DNA of 64,000 bases, taken from positions 868,001-932,000 of the forward strand of contig NW_026570272.1 of NCBI RefSeq assembly GCF_019649055.1. The letters are read 5' to 3'. Positions 52,711-64,000 of the stretch are shown here, piece by piece. Each line of letters opens with the position of its first letter. The first letter of the stretch is position 1. A program made the position numbers and the translations under genes. The notes under the pieces are model-generated. The model was not told where the DNA came from, searched no databases, and was given only the letters and a program-made list of their open reading frames with translations. Source of the stretch: Paramacrobiotus metropolitanus. Its lineage: Eukaryota; Tardigrada; Eutardigrada; Parachela; Macrobiotidae.

Positions 52711-53558
52711 TTTAACTGATAATAAACTGTGAATAAAGCATGGAAGAAGACGTGATGAAAACTAATTAGAGAAATGTGTTGACATAATTTTAAACCAGCT
52801 TCTGCTCCCACGGGTGGGCGCAGACAGTGCTTAATGCGAAAAGTACACGTTCCAAAAGCGCAGCCCGGCGCGTTTCGCCAGGGAATTGTCTGTTGTCCGC
52901 GCTGGCCATTGCGCTAACTCTGTGTAATACTGTGCCTTAAGTTAGCGTGAGGTAACGGCCAACTCTCGTATGACGTACGTTCCTTTCTCTTCGCCATTTC
53001 CTACATTAACCGCTCTCAATAATTAATGGGTTTTCGCAGGAATTCTCGCCAAATATTTGACCGCGATCAACACTGCATTTGAGCGTGTTTCCTGTATCTT
53101 TTCTTCGCTGGAGGAAAATCCCGCAGTAAAGCTTGTCAAAAATATTTACCAAAATTTGTTGAAAGTAGCGATGACGCGACATTAGCTGCATATGCGTCGT
53201 TCCGTGCACGTGCGTATGCATATTTTATTTACCCTTTTTAACGGCAGCGCAAAGGTCTTTTTGAACCCGGCAGCGCAAGGGTAATTAATTCGGCAGAAAG
53301 CGCAATTACGGGATGCAATTTCACATCCTCCGCGATACATTTCCGGTGCATAGTTAATCGACGCTGCGTGTGTCTGTGTGCGGGGATCCCATGACAAATT
53401 GCATTCTCCTGAGAAACCTTGCAAGAAAATCTCAGGCAGAGTGATTAGGCCCGTCCTGGTGTACCGTTTATCCCGATGGTAGAACATTAGTTTCCCGTGC
53501 ATCTGGCTGCCGGCATTCTGTCAGTGAACAATGTGCCGTTAATGTTGCGGCGTGCAAG

Positions 53559-56355
53559 ATGAATGTGTCGTATAATCAGGGTATTAGTGGTGATTATGAT
53601 GCCGATGGGCTGTATGATCTTGGTCTGGTGGACAATGAGACCCTGTTGCCGTTGGCGTTCCGTGTGGTGGCCACGTTCCTGCATGCGGTGGTCTTCTGTC
53701 TGGGATTTGGCGGGAATATGGTGTTGATTTATGTTGCACACCGGTCGGCGTCACTGAAAACGCCCACTTACATTTATTTGGTAAATATACTACGAGCGCA
53801 GTATTACTGCGGGAACATGCGAGATCCATATGGTACCGGGTTCCGCTCGAATTCTTTAAATGCTTCGGATAAGATACACATTTACTTCACAAATGGATGG
53901 TTTTCATTTTTTACTTTCCCAATAAATTAAAAATTTGTTAGCTGTTAGTAAAAATTATTTTGTTGTCGAGTCTTAATTTAATATCTTTCAGAACACCGAA
54001 TGCCGAGTCAAGAGTTTTACGGATGTTAATTACATGGCAACGCTAAACAGTAATTAGGCTAACCGACTTTATCCCGATGTAAAATATGAATTTTTTCTAC
54101 ACATTTTACCCATAATAAGTAATAACAGATTATGAGATTTTATTAATTGGTCCTTATAATTATCCCGATCCGGAATGCGAAATTCTTTAATATATTTTTT
54201 AAACGTTTTCGGTTTTCATTTATTGTGATCTGCAGTATAACTTGCAGAGTCACACGGTCTGTCTATATTTAATTATTTGACTACGTCATAGCTGAATGTC
54301 AGGTGGAGATGCTAAATCTGCTACCCATCACGCAGCGCTCCAGTCCACGTGATGCTGTAATATCAAAACAAAATCCGTAATTCAATTAAGGATATTGCGG
54401 GATGGGTCGCTGTATTAATACCGTGATAATCCTAATCGGCAAAGTCGTTTTTAAAGCAGAGACAGTCGGCTTGTAATCTGTTTACCGTTAATTCCAATTC
54501 TGCATCCATAATGGAGCAGATACTGAGTATGTGGTGTTATCCATGAAAAGATCCATTGCATTGCAAAAGGTCAATTTGCAATGATTCCCAGAAATGGTTG
54601 GACGGTGTCTTGCTTAAGTAACAGTGCTTCAGTTGCGATTTGTGCTAAGCTAAGTTCACGGCTTGACATCTGTTTCAATGAAACCTATCATAGTACGTTA
54701 TAATTTACTGTACAACCTTGAACGCGACCTAACAGTAACAGGATTCAGCCAACAATTACGCCGGTAACTTCTCTATAAAAAGAATCAGCTTAATTACTTG
54801 GTTGTTTTTGCTTGCAGCTGTCGTTGGCCTACGCTGACCTTCTGGTGATTTGCTGTGCCATTCCGGAAGCCATACTGTCATATCACGTGGGGAACCGGTG
54901 GGTCCTCGGCCAGCCAGCGTGTGCCATATTTATCTTTCTCAACTTTCTTGGCATCAACGCCGGCAGCTTAAGGTAAGCGTACAACCACCCAGTTTTCTTG
55001 GGTGTCCGGAATACCTGCAAAGCAGATATAATTAGCCAGTTTGCAATTATCACCAGCGCTTCAAGCCTATTGTCCTAACCTGCTCGCTGTTGACTCATGG
55101 CACTGTAACGGAAATAATTCGATGTGATTTCTTTGGTCACAGCATCCTGGCCTTCACGATTGAACGCTTCATTGCGATCTGCCGACCGCTCCTAGCCCGC
55201 AAACTGTGCACAGTGAAGCGGACTAAGCGCATCGTTCTTTTATCATGGCTGGGCACCACCCTGTACTGCTGTCCGTGGCTGGGCTTAACCGAGCTGAAAC
55301 CCGACGAAGGCAACCCGGCGTATTCGCAGTGTCGCTTCCGGTTGTCAGTCAGTGTGTACTTGATCTTCTTCCTGGCGGATCTCGTGCTGTTCTACATTGT
55401 CCCGTTGGCGGTGGCTGTGGTGCTGTATACGCGGATTAGCCGTATTGTCAAACGCCGGGGTTACTTTTTTCGTCGGGAGGATTCGGGGAAATGGCTGTCG
55501 GTGGTGCAGCTCAACCAGATGAACGGCTATGATAGTCCCATGGTGGATCTGCATCAACCGTTTGCCGCACTGGAGCATCCGGAGATGTCGGTAAATCAAT
55601 CTGGAAAAGCGGTATGTTATGTATGCGGTATACAGCACGTTTATTTTATCCAAATGTTTGTTTTTCAAATACTTTGTAATAATTATACAGTTATCTTTGA
55701 ATCCGTACAATTAAAATGGCTCGATTATGCTATTCTATTAGTTTTTTACTTATGAAAACCAATCGGGCACAAAACATAAAAAAATTATTTAAAAATGTTT
55801 GTGTTATGCTTTTGATTTCACAATTATCATAATTATTTGAGTTCATTTTATCGGCTTATTCTATCTCACAATCACCAAAAAGGTTCATCAGCGAAATGCG
55901 GCGCATTAATTATTTTATTGCTATCAAATGTGCAAAACATATTTTTAGAGTTCACGTTTTGAATGAACTTCGTGGACGGTTATATGGTTTTTTAAATAGC
56001 GCATGTAGAATCAGGGGAAAACTGTTTGCGCGTATGCTGACATTATTTTTGTCTTTAGGTGCAGCAGATGTTGATCGTGGTTGTGGTGTTGTTCGCGGTA
56101 TCGTGGCTGCCTTTCCGCGGTATGCTAGTGTACAACAGTTTTGCCGATGAGCCATGGCTGGATATATGGTACATGCTCTTCGCCAAAACACTCATCTATC
56201 TGAATTCTGCCATCAATCCGTTCCTCTACAATTTCATGAGCCACCGCTTCAAAGCCGCCGTCCGTCAGTGTCTGTTTCCGGACAATAAGAAAGCCAAGGT
56301 CTTGGCCACGGTCTACAGAAATCCGTTAGGAAGTACTGCCAGCAACACACGCTGA
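53559..56355 (+). CDS. Class A GPCR, thyrotropin-releasing-hormone-receptor-like, four exons, 380 aa
   Basis: Exons are 53559-53780, 54818-54972, 55143-55611 and 56059-56355. The phases agree (0, 2, 0) and the total is 1,143 nt. The order shows a helix-1 GN motif (GGNMVLIYVAHR), helix 2 LAYADLLVICC, CAIFIFLNFLGINAGSLS, then ILAFTIERFIAICRP (a DRY-box variant typical of TRH receptors), CPWLGLTEL, helix 5 with FFLADLVLFYIVP, VSWLPFRGM (helix 6 CWxP position), and LIYLNSAINPFLYNFMSHRF (NPxxY variant), which is very close to vertebrate TRHR. It is therefore a peptide-hormone receptor of the plasma membrane. An alternative first exon lies at 51017-51235. The first intron holds no further coding sequence. 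Confidence 0.85.
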
Positions 56356-57000
56356 TCTTTTTTTTGTCCCGAGCTGTGGTCAGACGATGCTTCTATTGCA
56401 TTTGTTGACAGCGGTGCTAATAAGCCGAACTATGTGGGGAAATTCTCTCGAAGAATGAGCTTTCTGTTTAAAAATAATTTATTTGATTTTTGTTGTGTAG
56501 AAGCAAAAGACCTTTGCAGATATGTGTTTATCAGCATGCTGCCGTTACGTCGGTGTCGGTCGTAGCTTTTTGCTTTTTTTATTTCATTTTTAATTGTATG
56601 TCGTTAAGCCAATGTACAGATATTGCATACGTCAATATTCTTCTGGCTTTCACTAATGATTGATTTTGTGCATACAGCTGGATGCCCGGAAAACGCCACA
56701 AAATGTTACGGAACTAAGGAACTATGCACTTTATTACAAAAGTATCAACCACAACAGCAGAAACCGGCGAAAACTTTTCGTTTTGCTTTTCAGCGGGTCA
56801 AAACACCAAGTTTTTCCCTTTTTCCCGTCACACCAGCAGCAGAAAATCCTAACATCATTTTAGAAAAACTAAGGAAGTGACGGTCATTGAAGTCGCAGAA
56901 TTACATGACAGGCAGTCATCGCCCAACCCAGAGCTGGGAAAACCGATTTCTCTCCGATGTACATTTCTCATTTAGCTAGGAACAAATAGAAAACATAAGT
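56356..57000. other. GPCR 3' region, no separate gene supported
   Basis: An 85-codon frame (56623-56880) has no supporting context. This is probably 3' UTR or intergenic sequence. Confidence 0.4.
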
Positions 57001-58146
57001 TTAATGAATAAAACTGTCAGACATGCACATGACCGAACTTTCCGCAGAGGCACACGAATTTGGTACAGCGGAAACTAGCCAAAGCGCGAAAAAGCCCCTC
57101 TCGTTCATCGAAACTCGAACATCTATACCCCATTTTTCGAGCATTGGAAGTGTGCTAAACAGCGCACAGACGCGCCGACAACGCTGCCGTCCGATGGTGT
57201 CCAGACACCCAAAGATCTCGAGCAGCATCTAAACTGGCAAGTGCAGTGCGTCCCCGTCTTCAAGTGGCAGCTTTTGTCGAATCGGTGTCCGAGGATTATA
57301 GCGGGTGTTCAGCCGTTCTCTAAAACTGCCATCCGGAAAGTCTGATGGGCAAAACACACTCTTTTTCCTCTCAAATACGGGGTCCTAAAATAAGATAAAT
57401 AGTAATGACGGTGTTACCATTACACAAACTCGACACTTCTGCACTTGCAATGCAGTGTTTTTTGTTCTTCTGTACGCAACGTACTACATCGTATTTACGA
57501 CGGTAACTACGAGGGTATTTTACGAGGGTGGGATTAGAAACTATGGTAACTAACGAAATTCCAAGCATGTAGACTGATTCGTAATATCAAACTTCTTCTA
57601 GAACGTACAAGTCTACGTAGAGTGAGCTTCCTGTCTCGTCGATAAACGTAAAACAGAGAATCCTTCGTAACAGCTAACGGGTAAATGTGATAACTCCGAT
57701 CAAGTTTATAGATGATGTCAGAAGATAAAACAGGAAGTGGCTCGACGCCGGCGCGGCATTTTGCCGGCAGAGCACAATCCGATAAGAAATTCGCTAGGTT
57801 TAATGAGTCGCCTGTCCAAGTCGACATCCGATAGCGAGCGGCGGATTTGTATAAAGGGCAACAGCTCACAACTACTGCTGCCATCCAGGTACACCTTTAC
57901 GGCTGCATGATCCCGCAGGGGGTCGTGGAAATCAGTGTGTAAAACACGCCCAAGACACCAAATCCAGGCGCCATGAGAATGGCTTCGAATCAGCGCCTGT
58001 ACATCGCCTACACCGCCTTCAACTGTCCACGGTTCGTTGGAGCACCGGAATAGCTTTCCATATTCAACCAAAACCGAACGTCGTAAAGGATATAGAAGGT
58101 CCACAATTAGCGCAACACGTGCTACACCCGCGTCGGAGTTGGCCAT
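57001..58146 (-). pseudogene. F-box-like family relic 1
   Basis: The N-terminal segment (58146-57800) starts MANSDAGVARVALIVDLLYP, with HGAWIWCLGRVL and KVYLDGSSSCELLPF. Then the frame must shift near 57780-57800 to reach FLSDCALPAKCRAGVEPLPV and LAVTKDSLFYVYRRDRKL. Further on, an F-box-like helix MLLEIFGCLDTIGRQRCRRV (57228 downward) is preceded by an in-frame TAG where coding would be expected. It shares its plan with the gene at 61709-63935 and the relic at 59079-61191, so I infer a local family with two decayed members. Confidence 0.5.
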
Positions 58147-58273
58147 TGACCAGCGCATTCACACTGTACCAAGCGCTGAAAGAATATTCGCATTCACCGT
58201 ATAAATGCATAGTAAATGTTTAGGAACGACAGATTAACAGTAGAAGAGTTAATATAATGTCAACGTCAGCAGG

Positions 58274-58749
58274 ATGGTTACTATTAGCACAACATTGCAG
58301 CTCTTTTTATTTTCTTCTGCAGCAGTAGTAATGCAGATAACGGAAAATGTGGCATACGTAAATAAGACAGTTGCCACACAGTTGGAAGTTGACAACGCAA
58401 TACAAATTTGTAATTATGATATGCGCGCGCCGATAACTGCTATCACTTGGCAATTGGCATTACCATATGACGAGCATGCGATAATTTGTGGGTAAGGCAA
58501 TCGTCGCTGAAAGTGGAAACTTTTGGCATACCCTACAGGAGTTTTCGGAAGGCAGTTGATTGCGTCTTTACACCGCAACAAGCGGCAGACATGCTGCTTA
58601 GTCGCTGTACTTGTTGTGGCTCCTGTTCTGACACAGCTGCCGTGAGTTATGACAAAAGTTCGTCACAAACTATACAGATTTCTTGCACCGCACATCATGA
58701 AACAGGGAACGTTGTTGAATACGTTGTCATGACTAAAAACGAACATTAG
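58274..58749 (+). CDS. Small secreted cysteine-containing protein, two exons, 142 aa
   Basis: Exon 1 (58274-58491) starts MVTISTTLQLFLFSSAAVVM, a signal peptide, and ends phase 2 at TGTGG|GTAAGG. Exon 2 (58539-58749) starts after CCCTACAG, keeps the frame and encodes VDCVFTPQQAADMLLSRC followed by CTCCGSC. The intron would be only 47 bp. The spliced length, 429 nt, is an exact 143 codons. Mature chain cysteines suggest disulfides. No family is recognised. It lies between two F-box-like relics. Confidence 0.45.
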
Positions 58750-58887
58750 CGATAGGAAGCCCTAGACTATCGACAACAATTGCTTTTGGCATACTACGTA
58801 TAAACGATATCGAGCATAATCTGCCTAAAGCTAATTAGTCCCAAACGCAATATCTGCATGAGCAAGTACAGTACATCCTGGAAATTT

Positions 58888-58941
58888 GCATCTACTGCAA
58901 GCATTCTACTGCATTTTGCTTGCATCTACTGCAAGCATTCT
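58888..58941. repeat. Repeated 20-mer
   Basis: GCATCTACTGCAAGCATTCT occurs at 58888-58907 and 58922-58941, separated by 14 bp. Confidence 0.8.
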
Positions 58942-59078
58942 TTACGTTGAAATTTTCTACCTCGTAGACTCAGAGTCGGGATGGAAAATTTAACAAAGAT
59001 TCCCTTCTGAGTCAAAGTGAATGCATCTGACTGCACAAAAGCTGTAAATTCACTTATTATCCTGTCTCCATTTTAGCG

Positions 59079-61191
59079 CTACTTTCGGACCGTTTTGTTT
59101 TGCTGAAGGAATAAGATGTTAACTACACAGCTGGTCAAAATCATTTGAAATAAACCGGCCGCAGACTGGGGACCACAAGAAACGCGGAGGCGAAGCCGAG
59201 GCTGTTTCTTGTATAGAATAACGTGCCGAAGAACAGCACTGGAATAACATAATAAAACAAAAGACAAGCGTAGCCATCCACTGGTGCCGATCAAGCTGCC
59301 CAATAGACAAGCGTTGACGGCCGGCTGCGACGCATTGTGGTTAACCAGCAAAAATTCGTCGCAGACTGTCCACAAATTGCACAGCATGTTGCACTGACAG
59401 CTGTTATCCTGATTACCCCGTCGCAAACCAAGAAATGCAAAGCGCATCGCACAATACGCATCTCAGCCGTCTTTGATGATGTTTCGCTGTAGATGAATAC
59501 CCTTAAGTTCCAGTATTCTCTTCATGAGCTGAAGCTTGTACGATAAATAGCGTGCCAGTTGATCACAGATTTCTTCCGTCTCAATTAACGCCACGTCTGC
59601 GTCTTCTGACCAATTGCTCGGTCCAGCAACGTAACAAATGCGTGTTGGCATTTTCTGTGCTCCAAGGGAAATTCGCTGTTCCATGACTCCCGGGGGCGGA
59701 TCGGGCGCAGATCGAGGACGACGTGATGATTACTATGTTTCTACCCAGAAGAAGCGTCCACAACATGCACACCCTGATTAAAAGCAAAACAGCTCACACT
59801 AGTAATCAGCAGATAGTGAGAATCCAAACAGCTGGAAGGAATTCGGAAAAGTTCGTGTTTCCGTGATCATTCGAAAAAATTTTAATTTTTAAGTTACGTA
59901 GGTAATCGCTTATTGGGAAGCAAGCCCGTAATAATCCTTGAAGTTGTTCTGAGAATTGTATTGCAAGAACCGCTGCGACAACAAAACTGCTTGCTCGTTC
60001 CATCCTACATAGATCAGATAAATGCAAGTTAGCATTACCGGCTTGCTCGTAACTGAGTGATGATATCCAGGCTAAGCAGTATACACGCAGTGATTGGATG
60101 TGGAAGGTCACTGATGCCAATTTCCCCGTCGTCTGCAAATTAGGCAATCAGCCAGGATTAATATGACCGTTGACTACTGGCCCATTGCAATAAGCGAAAT
60201 TTAGCGAGCATTAAACAACCATTGCAAAGTGACCTTGCTTGTTAATGCTCTGAATTCCTAACTTTTTGTTCGTATTGTTGGATTATTATTTTCCTGATAT
60301 TAATTTTCTCACCTTGCTGAAACGATGCACTGCCGCATTCGTCCACGATCAGTTTAGAAATTTCTCTCAATTGTTGGTCGTTCAGGTAATTTGGCAAGCC
60401 TCTTTCAAAGCTTCTTCATTCCAGAACATGCTGCGCTTGTCAGCCTTGCCATGCCATTCGGCGCAAACGAAGGTGACCGTGTCGATATCCGCTCGCACAA
60501 ATACTCGACAGCCGGACTTCGAAATGATAGCGCACATTTCGATTGCGATGTCTCGCGGCGCACCGGAACTTAATTGTGTCAAAATGCGGAGACCTGTCGA
60601 AACGACAGCTGGCATCACATGAGTCCCTACTGCCCAATGTTATACGGCATGAACGGCCCAGAAACTTCGGCATGAAATGCACCCCGCGTAGCTGGTGCGC
60701 CTCTTCGAACCGAATAACATGTTTCCGGAAAATCACTCCGCTTCGTGAGAATAAACTCGGGTCTTCGTTCGCTAGCGGCAGCTTAGCAACAAACTGTGAC
60801 GCGTGCACGACACAACCGCGAGTCGCACTCGTTGGATCCGGGTTATGTGGACTGACATAGTGGAGTATGCCCCACAAGCGCTCGAAATTTCGGGCCGGTC
60901 GGAAAACCAACGGCCAACCATCTCCGTCGCGCAGAGCAACGTGGTACGAAGGGCCGTGTCCATAAATAACATTGTATAAGCGATGGTGCCACAGAAGTTT
61001 GGAATGAATCCATTGCGCACTGACTGTGGTAGCATCAAAGTCCACAAAGAAGAGGTCGCCATCAATATCTTGAACGTATCCCAGCCCCCATTGCCCGCTG
61101 TCGCGCTGTACCAGAACTGTATTCCCAAAATTTATCTGTCGCGCATCAGGTGATTGCAGTTCTCTGAAGTATTACGTGGATTCGCATCCAT
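59079..61191 (-). pseudogene. F-box-like family relic 2
   Basis: From ATG at 61191 (MDANPRNTSENCNHL), a frame change near 61140 leads to GNTVLVQRDSGQWGLGYVQD, VDFDATTVSAQWIHSKLLWH and FMPKFLGRSCRITLG. A further shift near 60620 leads to LSSGAPRDIAIEMCA and SGCRVFVRADIDTVTFVC. A single missing base near 60388 breaks EALKEACQ from the NYL that follows in its relative. Downstream pieces match the relative's C-terminal domain: IRVCMLWTLLL at about 59780 and LWTVCDEFLLVNHNA at about 59370. Several independent frame lesions indicate a decayed gene. The family pattern is inferred from comparison with 61709-63935. Confidence 0.55.
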
Positions 61192-61708
61192 GCTGATCAG
61201 AGAACGAAAGGTCAACTCTAGTTGCAATTAATCGTTCCAGCCTGCATAAATTATTGATGATGGCCCATGTGAGCTAAGATTGAACACTATCGTGTGCAAA
61301 CACAGAAGCGCTGTGACATCTAGTGAATGTAGTTTCATCGCGGATCTCATAACGGATTTCGTGTGACATAAATATGGGGGGGGGTGTGCTGGTCGAGCAA
61401 ACAACAAGGACGTATCTGTTGCCCTGCCTCTCTGACCTAGCAAACGTTTCTGTCGGCCACAATAATTTTGTACGCTGCTAAGCAAAATTTACCATTAGTA
61501 TTCTGGTATTCCTGCAAAACGGTTTTGTCAAGATTGCTTAGACACGGCACATAGTGTTGTAGGCGGCATTCTCTGCCTACTGATTATCAAGCCAGCAAGC
61601 CAATCAGTAGCAGCCTGCGTGCGCAAGCTTTCGGTGTACGCGAGAGAGACACGAAAGTAGGAGTTGGGCCCAGGTCAATCGTGTACTTCCGGTTGTCACA
61701 ACTGCCAG
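61192..61708. other. Intergenic between relic 2 and the F-box-like gene
   Basis: No gene seen. A G-run (61376-61384) is present. Missing 5' exons of the F-box-like gene, if any, would be expected here, but I do not see them. Confidence 0.4.
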
Positions 61709-63935
61709 TATGACCGAGAGGAGTCCACCGACACCCTTATTTTTAATTGTAAAACATTGCCCTCGCCATCGAACCAGGAGTATGACATGTTCGATGTTGG
61801 CTGTCGGGTGTTTGTGCGGGCGAATGTCGATGCGATCACTTTGATTTGCGCCGAAGTGCACGAAGACGCAACGCGACACACTGCGGAAGGCCAAATAACC
61901 ACCAAGAGCAGTATGTTCTGGAACGACGAATCCTTAAGGGAAGCGTGTGAAAACTATCTCCATGAGCAGCTAGCGGAACAACCTCGTACCGTAGAGATTC
62001 CGTCTGAGATCTTTCTTCAACAGAGTGAGTGTCCGATCGTTGACACAGCAACAGTGCAGTACATGTACTCTTCTAGTCGTTTGTTGTACTGTCCTAATGT
62101 ATTTCTGTACAGTATTCCCGCGTTTCCCATAACCGTGTTAAATAATTATCTGTCAAACAGATGTGCCTGAGCCGTCTATCAGCGTTCTCGTACACCCGAT
62201 CGTGGCTTCTATTCTGCTTCATCTAGATATCGAGACCCAACTACGGACATACCGGTACGTCTGCTATAAGAACTTTCGGATTAAGGGCAGCTAACCGGTA
62301 AATGGCCCCCCGGTGATCATGATCATGTTCATCATGAATGCACGAAAACGTTCGCTTTCGCGCAATTGTTTCGTTGTCATTGTTTTATGAGATCATATAT
62401 GGAAAATGGACTGTATACATTGGCGCGAAAACGGTTTGTCCGCGCGAAACTATGGGTAAAATAAAATTCCACACGTTTTGCCTAAAATCGCTCATTAGCA
62501 TGAAGACCGGAGCCAGGTTTCTATCATTTTTTTAAATTTTAAAATAGTTCTTTTTAATTTTTATAATTTATTTTAACACTTTGAAACCATCTTGGAAACT
62601 TATTTCCCTGTGAAATCGGTCTTCATGCCAAATTTCCATTTTGAGCAAAAATTGAGATGACCGGTCTATAATAAGACCTTTGGTGAACCTGAATACAGTT
62701 AAAGCGTTTTGTAATTCTCAGCCATAATTCGTCAAACAGACGCTGCACGGAAAAACATTTTTCACGCCTATGTATACAAATCATTCAGCTTCACACTGCC
62801 TAAATCGATGCAAAAAAGTGTCTCGATGCTTGAAAGCAAACGCTTTTGTGCATGCACACAAATTGGGTGCCATGTACCGGGTCGCGTTGCGTTAGTGTAC
62901 TATTTTCTTGTTAATGACTCTGTACCTAATCTTGCACTCCCAGCAACGGGTTTTTCATGGTTGTTTATCAGGGTATGCGCGCTATGGAGGCTTCTTCTGT
63001 TTGAACCTGGAAACAATCGGCACATCATTTTTGACAAACGTCGAACACACCAAACGAAGCACTATGATCAAAATTCCAATGTGGAAAAGCAGTTCCGCAT
63101 CTTTAAATTCATGACCATTCTCAACCGCACATTGACGCAGCAGACTCAAACGCTAGCCCTAATTGAAGACCAACAGGCCGATACTCGATTGAACGGCCGG
63201 TATGGTGTCAAGGATACGCTGTCGGGTATCGGGATGTTGCTAGACGCCAAAAGCATTCGACTGCCCTTGATCATCGTGACGAATGGAAGTGATAACCTAT
63301 CATCTGGTTTTTTCTTGCCCAGTAGAAGCAATATTATGTACGGGGAAGACTATGGACGTTGGACGCTGACAGAGTTAATGTCGGTGTGTGAGGAACTGGT
63401 AATATTGAATTATAACGCGACAGCAACTATCGCTGGGCCCGCTCGGAGCATATGGTGCCAGTGTCCATTCAGGATGGACCAGCAAGAACGTAATACCGAA
63501 TCTCAGTCGGATGTTATCATTCCATTCCTGCGCTTCCGTTCTGGGGAAACAGCTGCTGAACACAATCGACGCTTTCTAGCCGCCGCGAACGACAACTGTC
63601 CAGCTGTAGCTCAGCGTATGCGAGACAATGTCACAGCGATACATGCGCGCTGGCTCCAGACGTTTCCCTATTCCGAGGAATGGTTACCATATCCCGACGA
63701 ATGGTTGCGCATTCGCATATTTCTGACAAAGTGAGGACAAACCACACAATTGCCGACACCCTGTATACCTGATTACACGTTTACATGAAAGAATCGCTTG
63801 CTATTAAACAGGTACAACACTTTGGGTTCCAATGACGATTCACTGCGATGGAACAGCATGGATCTGCGCCAACTCGACGTGTCCGCTCTTAGCAAAGTTA
63901 CTTTCGCAGCATTGATTAAATGCTTGGAAGGCTAA
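61709..63935 (+). CDS. F-box-like protein with lineage-specific C-terminal domain, four exons
   Basis: Exon 1 (to 62024) reads YDREES.. with CRVFVRANVDAITLICAEVH and ends phase 1 at CAGA|GTGAGTG. Exon 2 (62161-62254) gives VPEPSISVLVHPIVASILLH and LDIETQLRTY, ending phase 2 at CCG|GTACGT. Exon 3 (62972-63730, after TTTATCAG) gives RVCALWRLLLF and the long C-terminal domain (WTLTELMSVCEELVILNYNA, IHARWLQTFPYSEEWLPYPD). Exon 4 is 63812-63935. Phases agree throughout. The helical segment across exons 2-3 looks like an F-box, suggesting an SCF ubiquitin-ligase adaptor. The start is uncertain: first in-frame ATG is 61787, or an upstream exon joins at the AG before 61709. The N-terminal domain of relic 2 is absent. 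Confidence 0.55.
62292..62900. mobile_element. Decayed foldback element, copy C, within an intron
   Basis: The left end resembles AAATGGCCCCCCGGT followed by GCACGAAAACGTTCGCTTTC. The right side carries the inverse landmarks (GCAAACGCTTTTGTGCATGC, GCCATGTACCGGG). It occupies most of the 62255-62971 intron of the F-box-like gene. Its exact borders are uncertain. Confidence 0.6.
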
Positions 63936-64000
63936 ACCATGCTACGGGTTGTATTCATATTCCACATCGTCTGTTTCTTCCACTACGTAGTTCATACAAC

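Noticed and set aside
56623-56880. 85-codon frame after the GPCR
   Set aside because: No splice or homology support; probably untranslated sequence.

Overview
This is a eukaryotic, intron-rich, moderately AT-rich animal window. Host genes are split by short introns with GT..AG borders. They include divergent seven-transmembrane gustatory-receptor-like (7tm_7) genes, a thyrotropin-releasing-hormone-receptor-like GPCR, a degenerate kinase-Kelch gene and a cluster of F-box-like genes of a lineage-restricted type. This mix suggests a panarthropod, and a tardigrade is my best guess. That guess rests on gene-family flavour, not on a database match.

Layout. 1-24.7 kb is host DNA: the 3' end of a Gr-like gene (1-823), a small secreted-protein gene (5193-6218), a Gr-like gene on the minus strand (8232-11472), a Gr relic (18453-18935), a Gr-like gene with a duplicated last exon (19406-20895) and a frame-broken kinase-Kelch gene (22518-24677, minus). 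Non-autonomous DNA elements are scattered through it: foldbacks at 1555-2253, 9263-10269 and 21425-22045, and a TA-flanked MITE at 13279-13444.

24748-48569 is one complete giant LTR retrotransposon of 23,822 bp. It has two 574-bp LTRs that look identical, TG..CA ends, a 4-bp target duplication (ATAG), a Lys-tRNA-like primer-binding site and a single ~10.5-kb Gag-Pol frame in Ty3/gypsy order (Gag, PR, RT, RNase H, IN). The Pol carries three copies of the integrase-type H2C2 zinc module. Downstream of pol lie about 11 kb of cargo: five plus-strand intronless ORFs (282, 263, 60, 509 and 264 aa), one minus-strand two-exon gene (416 aa), and a tandem array of about seven tRNA-like (A-box/B-box) units that contains a decayed LTR-PBS fragment. 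The intron occurs only in the antisense gene, which is what passage through a sense RNA genome predicts. This element is the most unusual thing in the window.

48.6-64 kb is host DNA again: a small four-helix membrane protein gene (minus), a TRHR-like GPCR with two alternative coding first exons 2.5 kb apart, two frame-broken F-box-like relics, a small secreted protein gene, and an apparently intact F-box-like gene whose intron holds a decayed foldback element. The retrotransposon sits about 70 bp upstream of the first exon of the kinase-Kelch relic, so it split that locus from its former upstream sequence.
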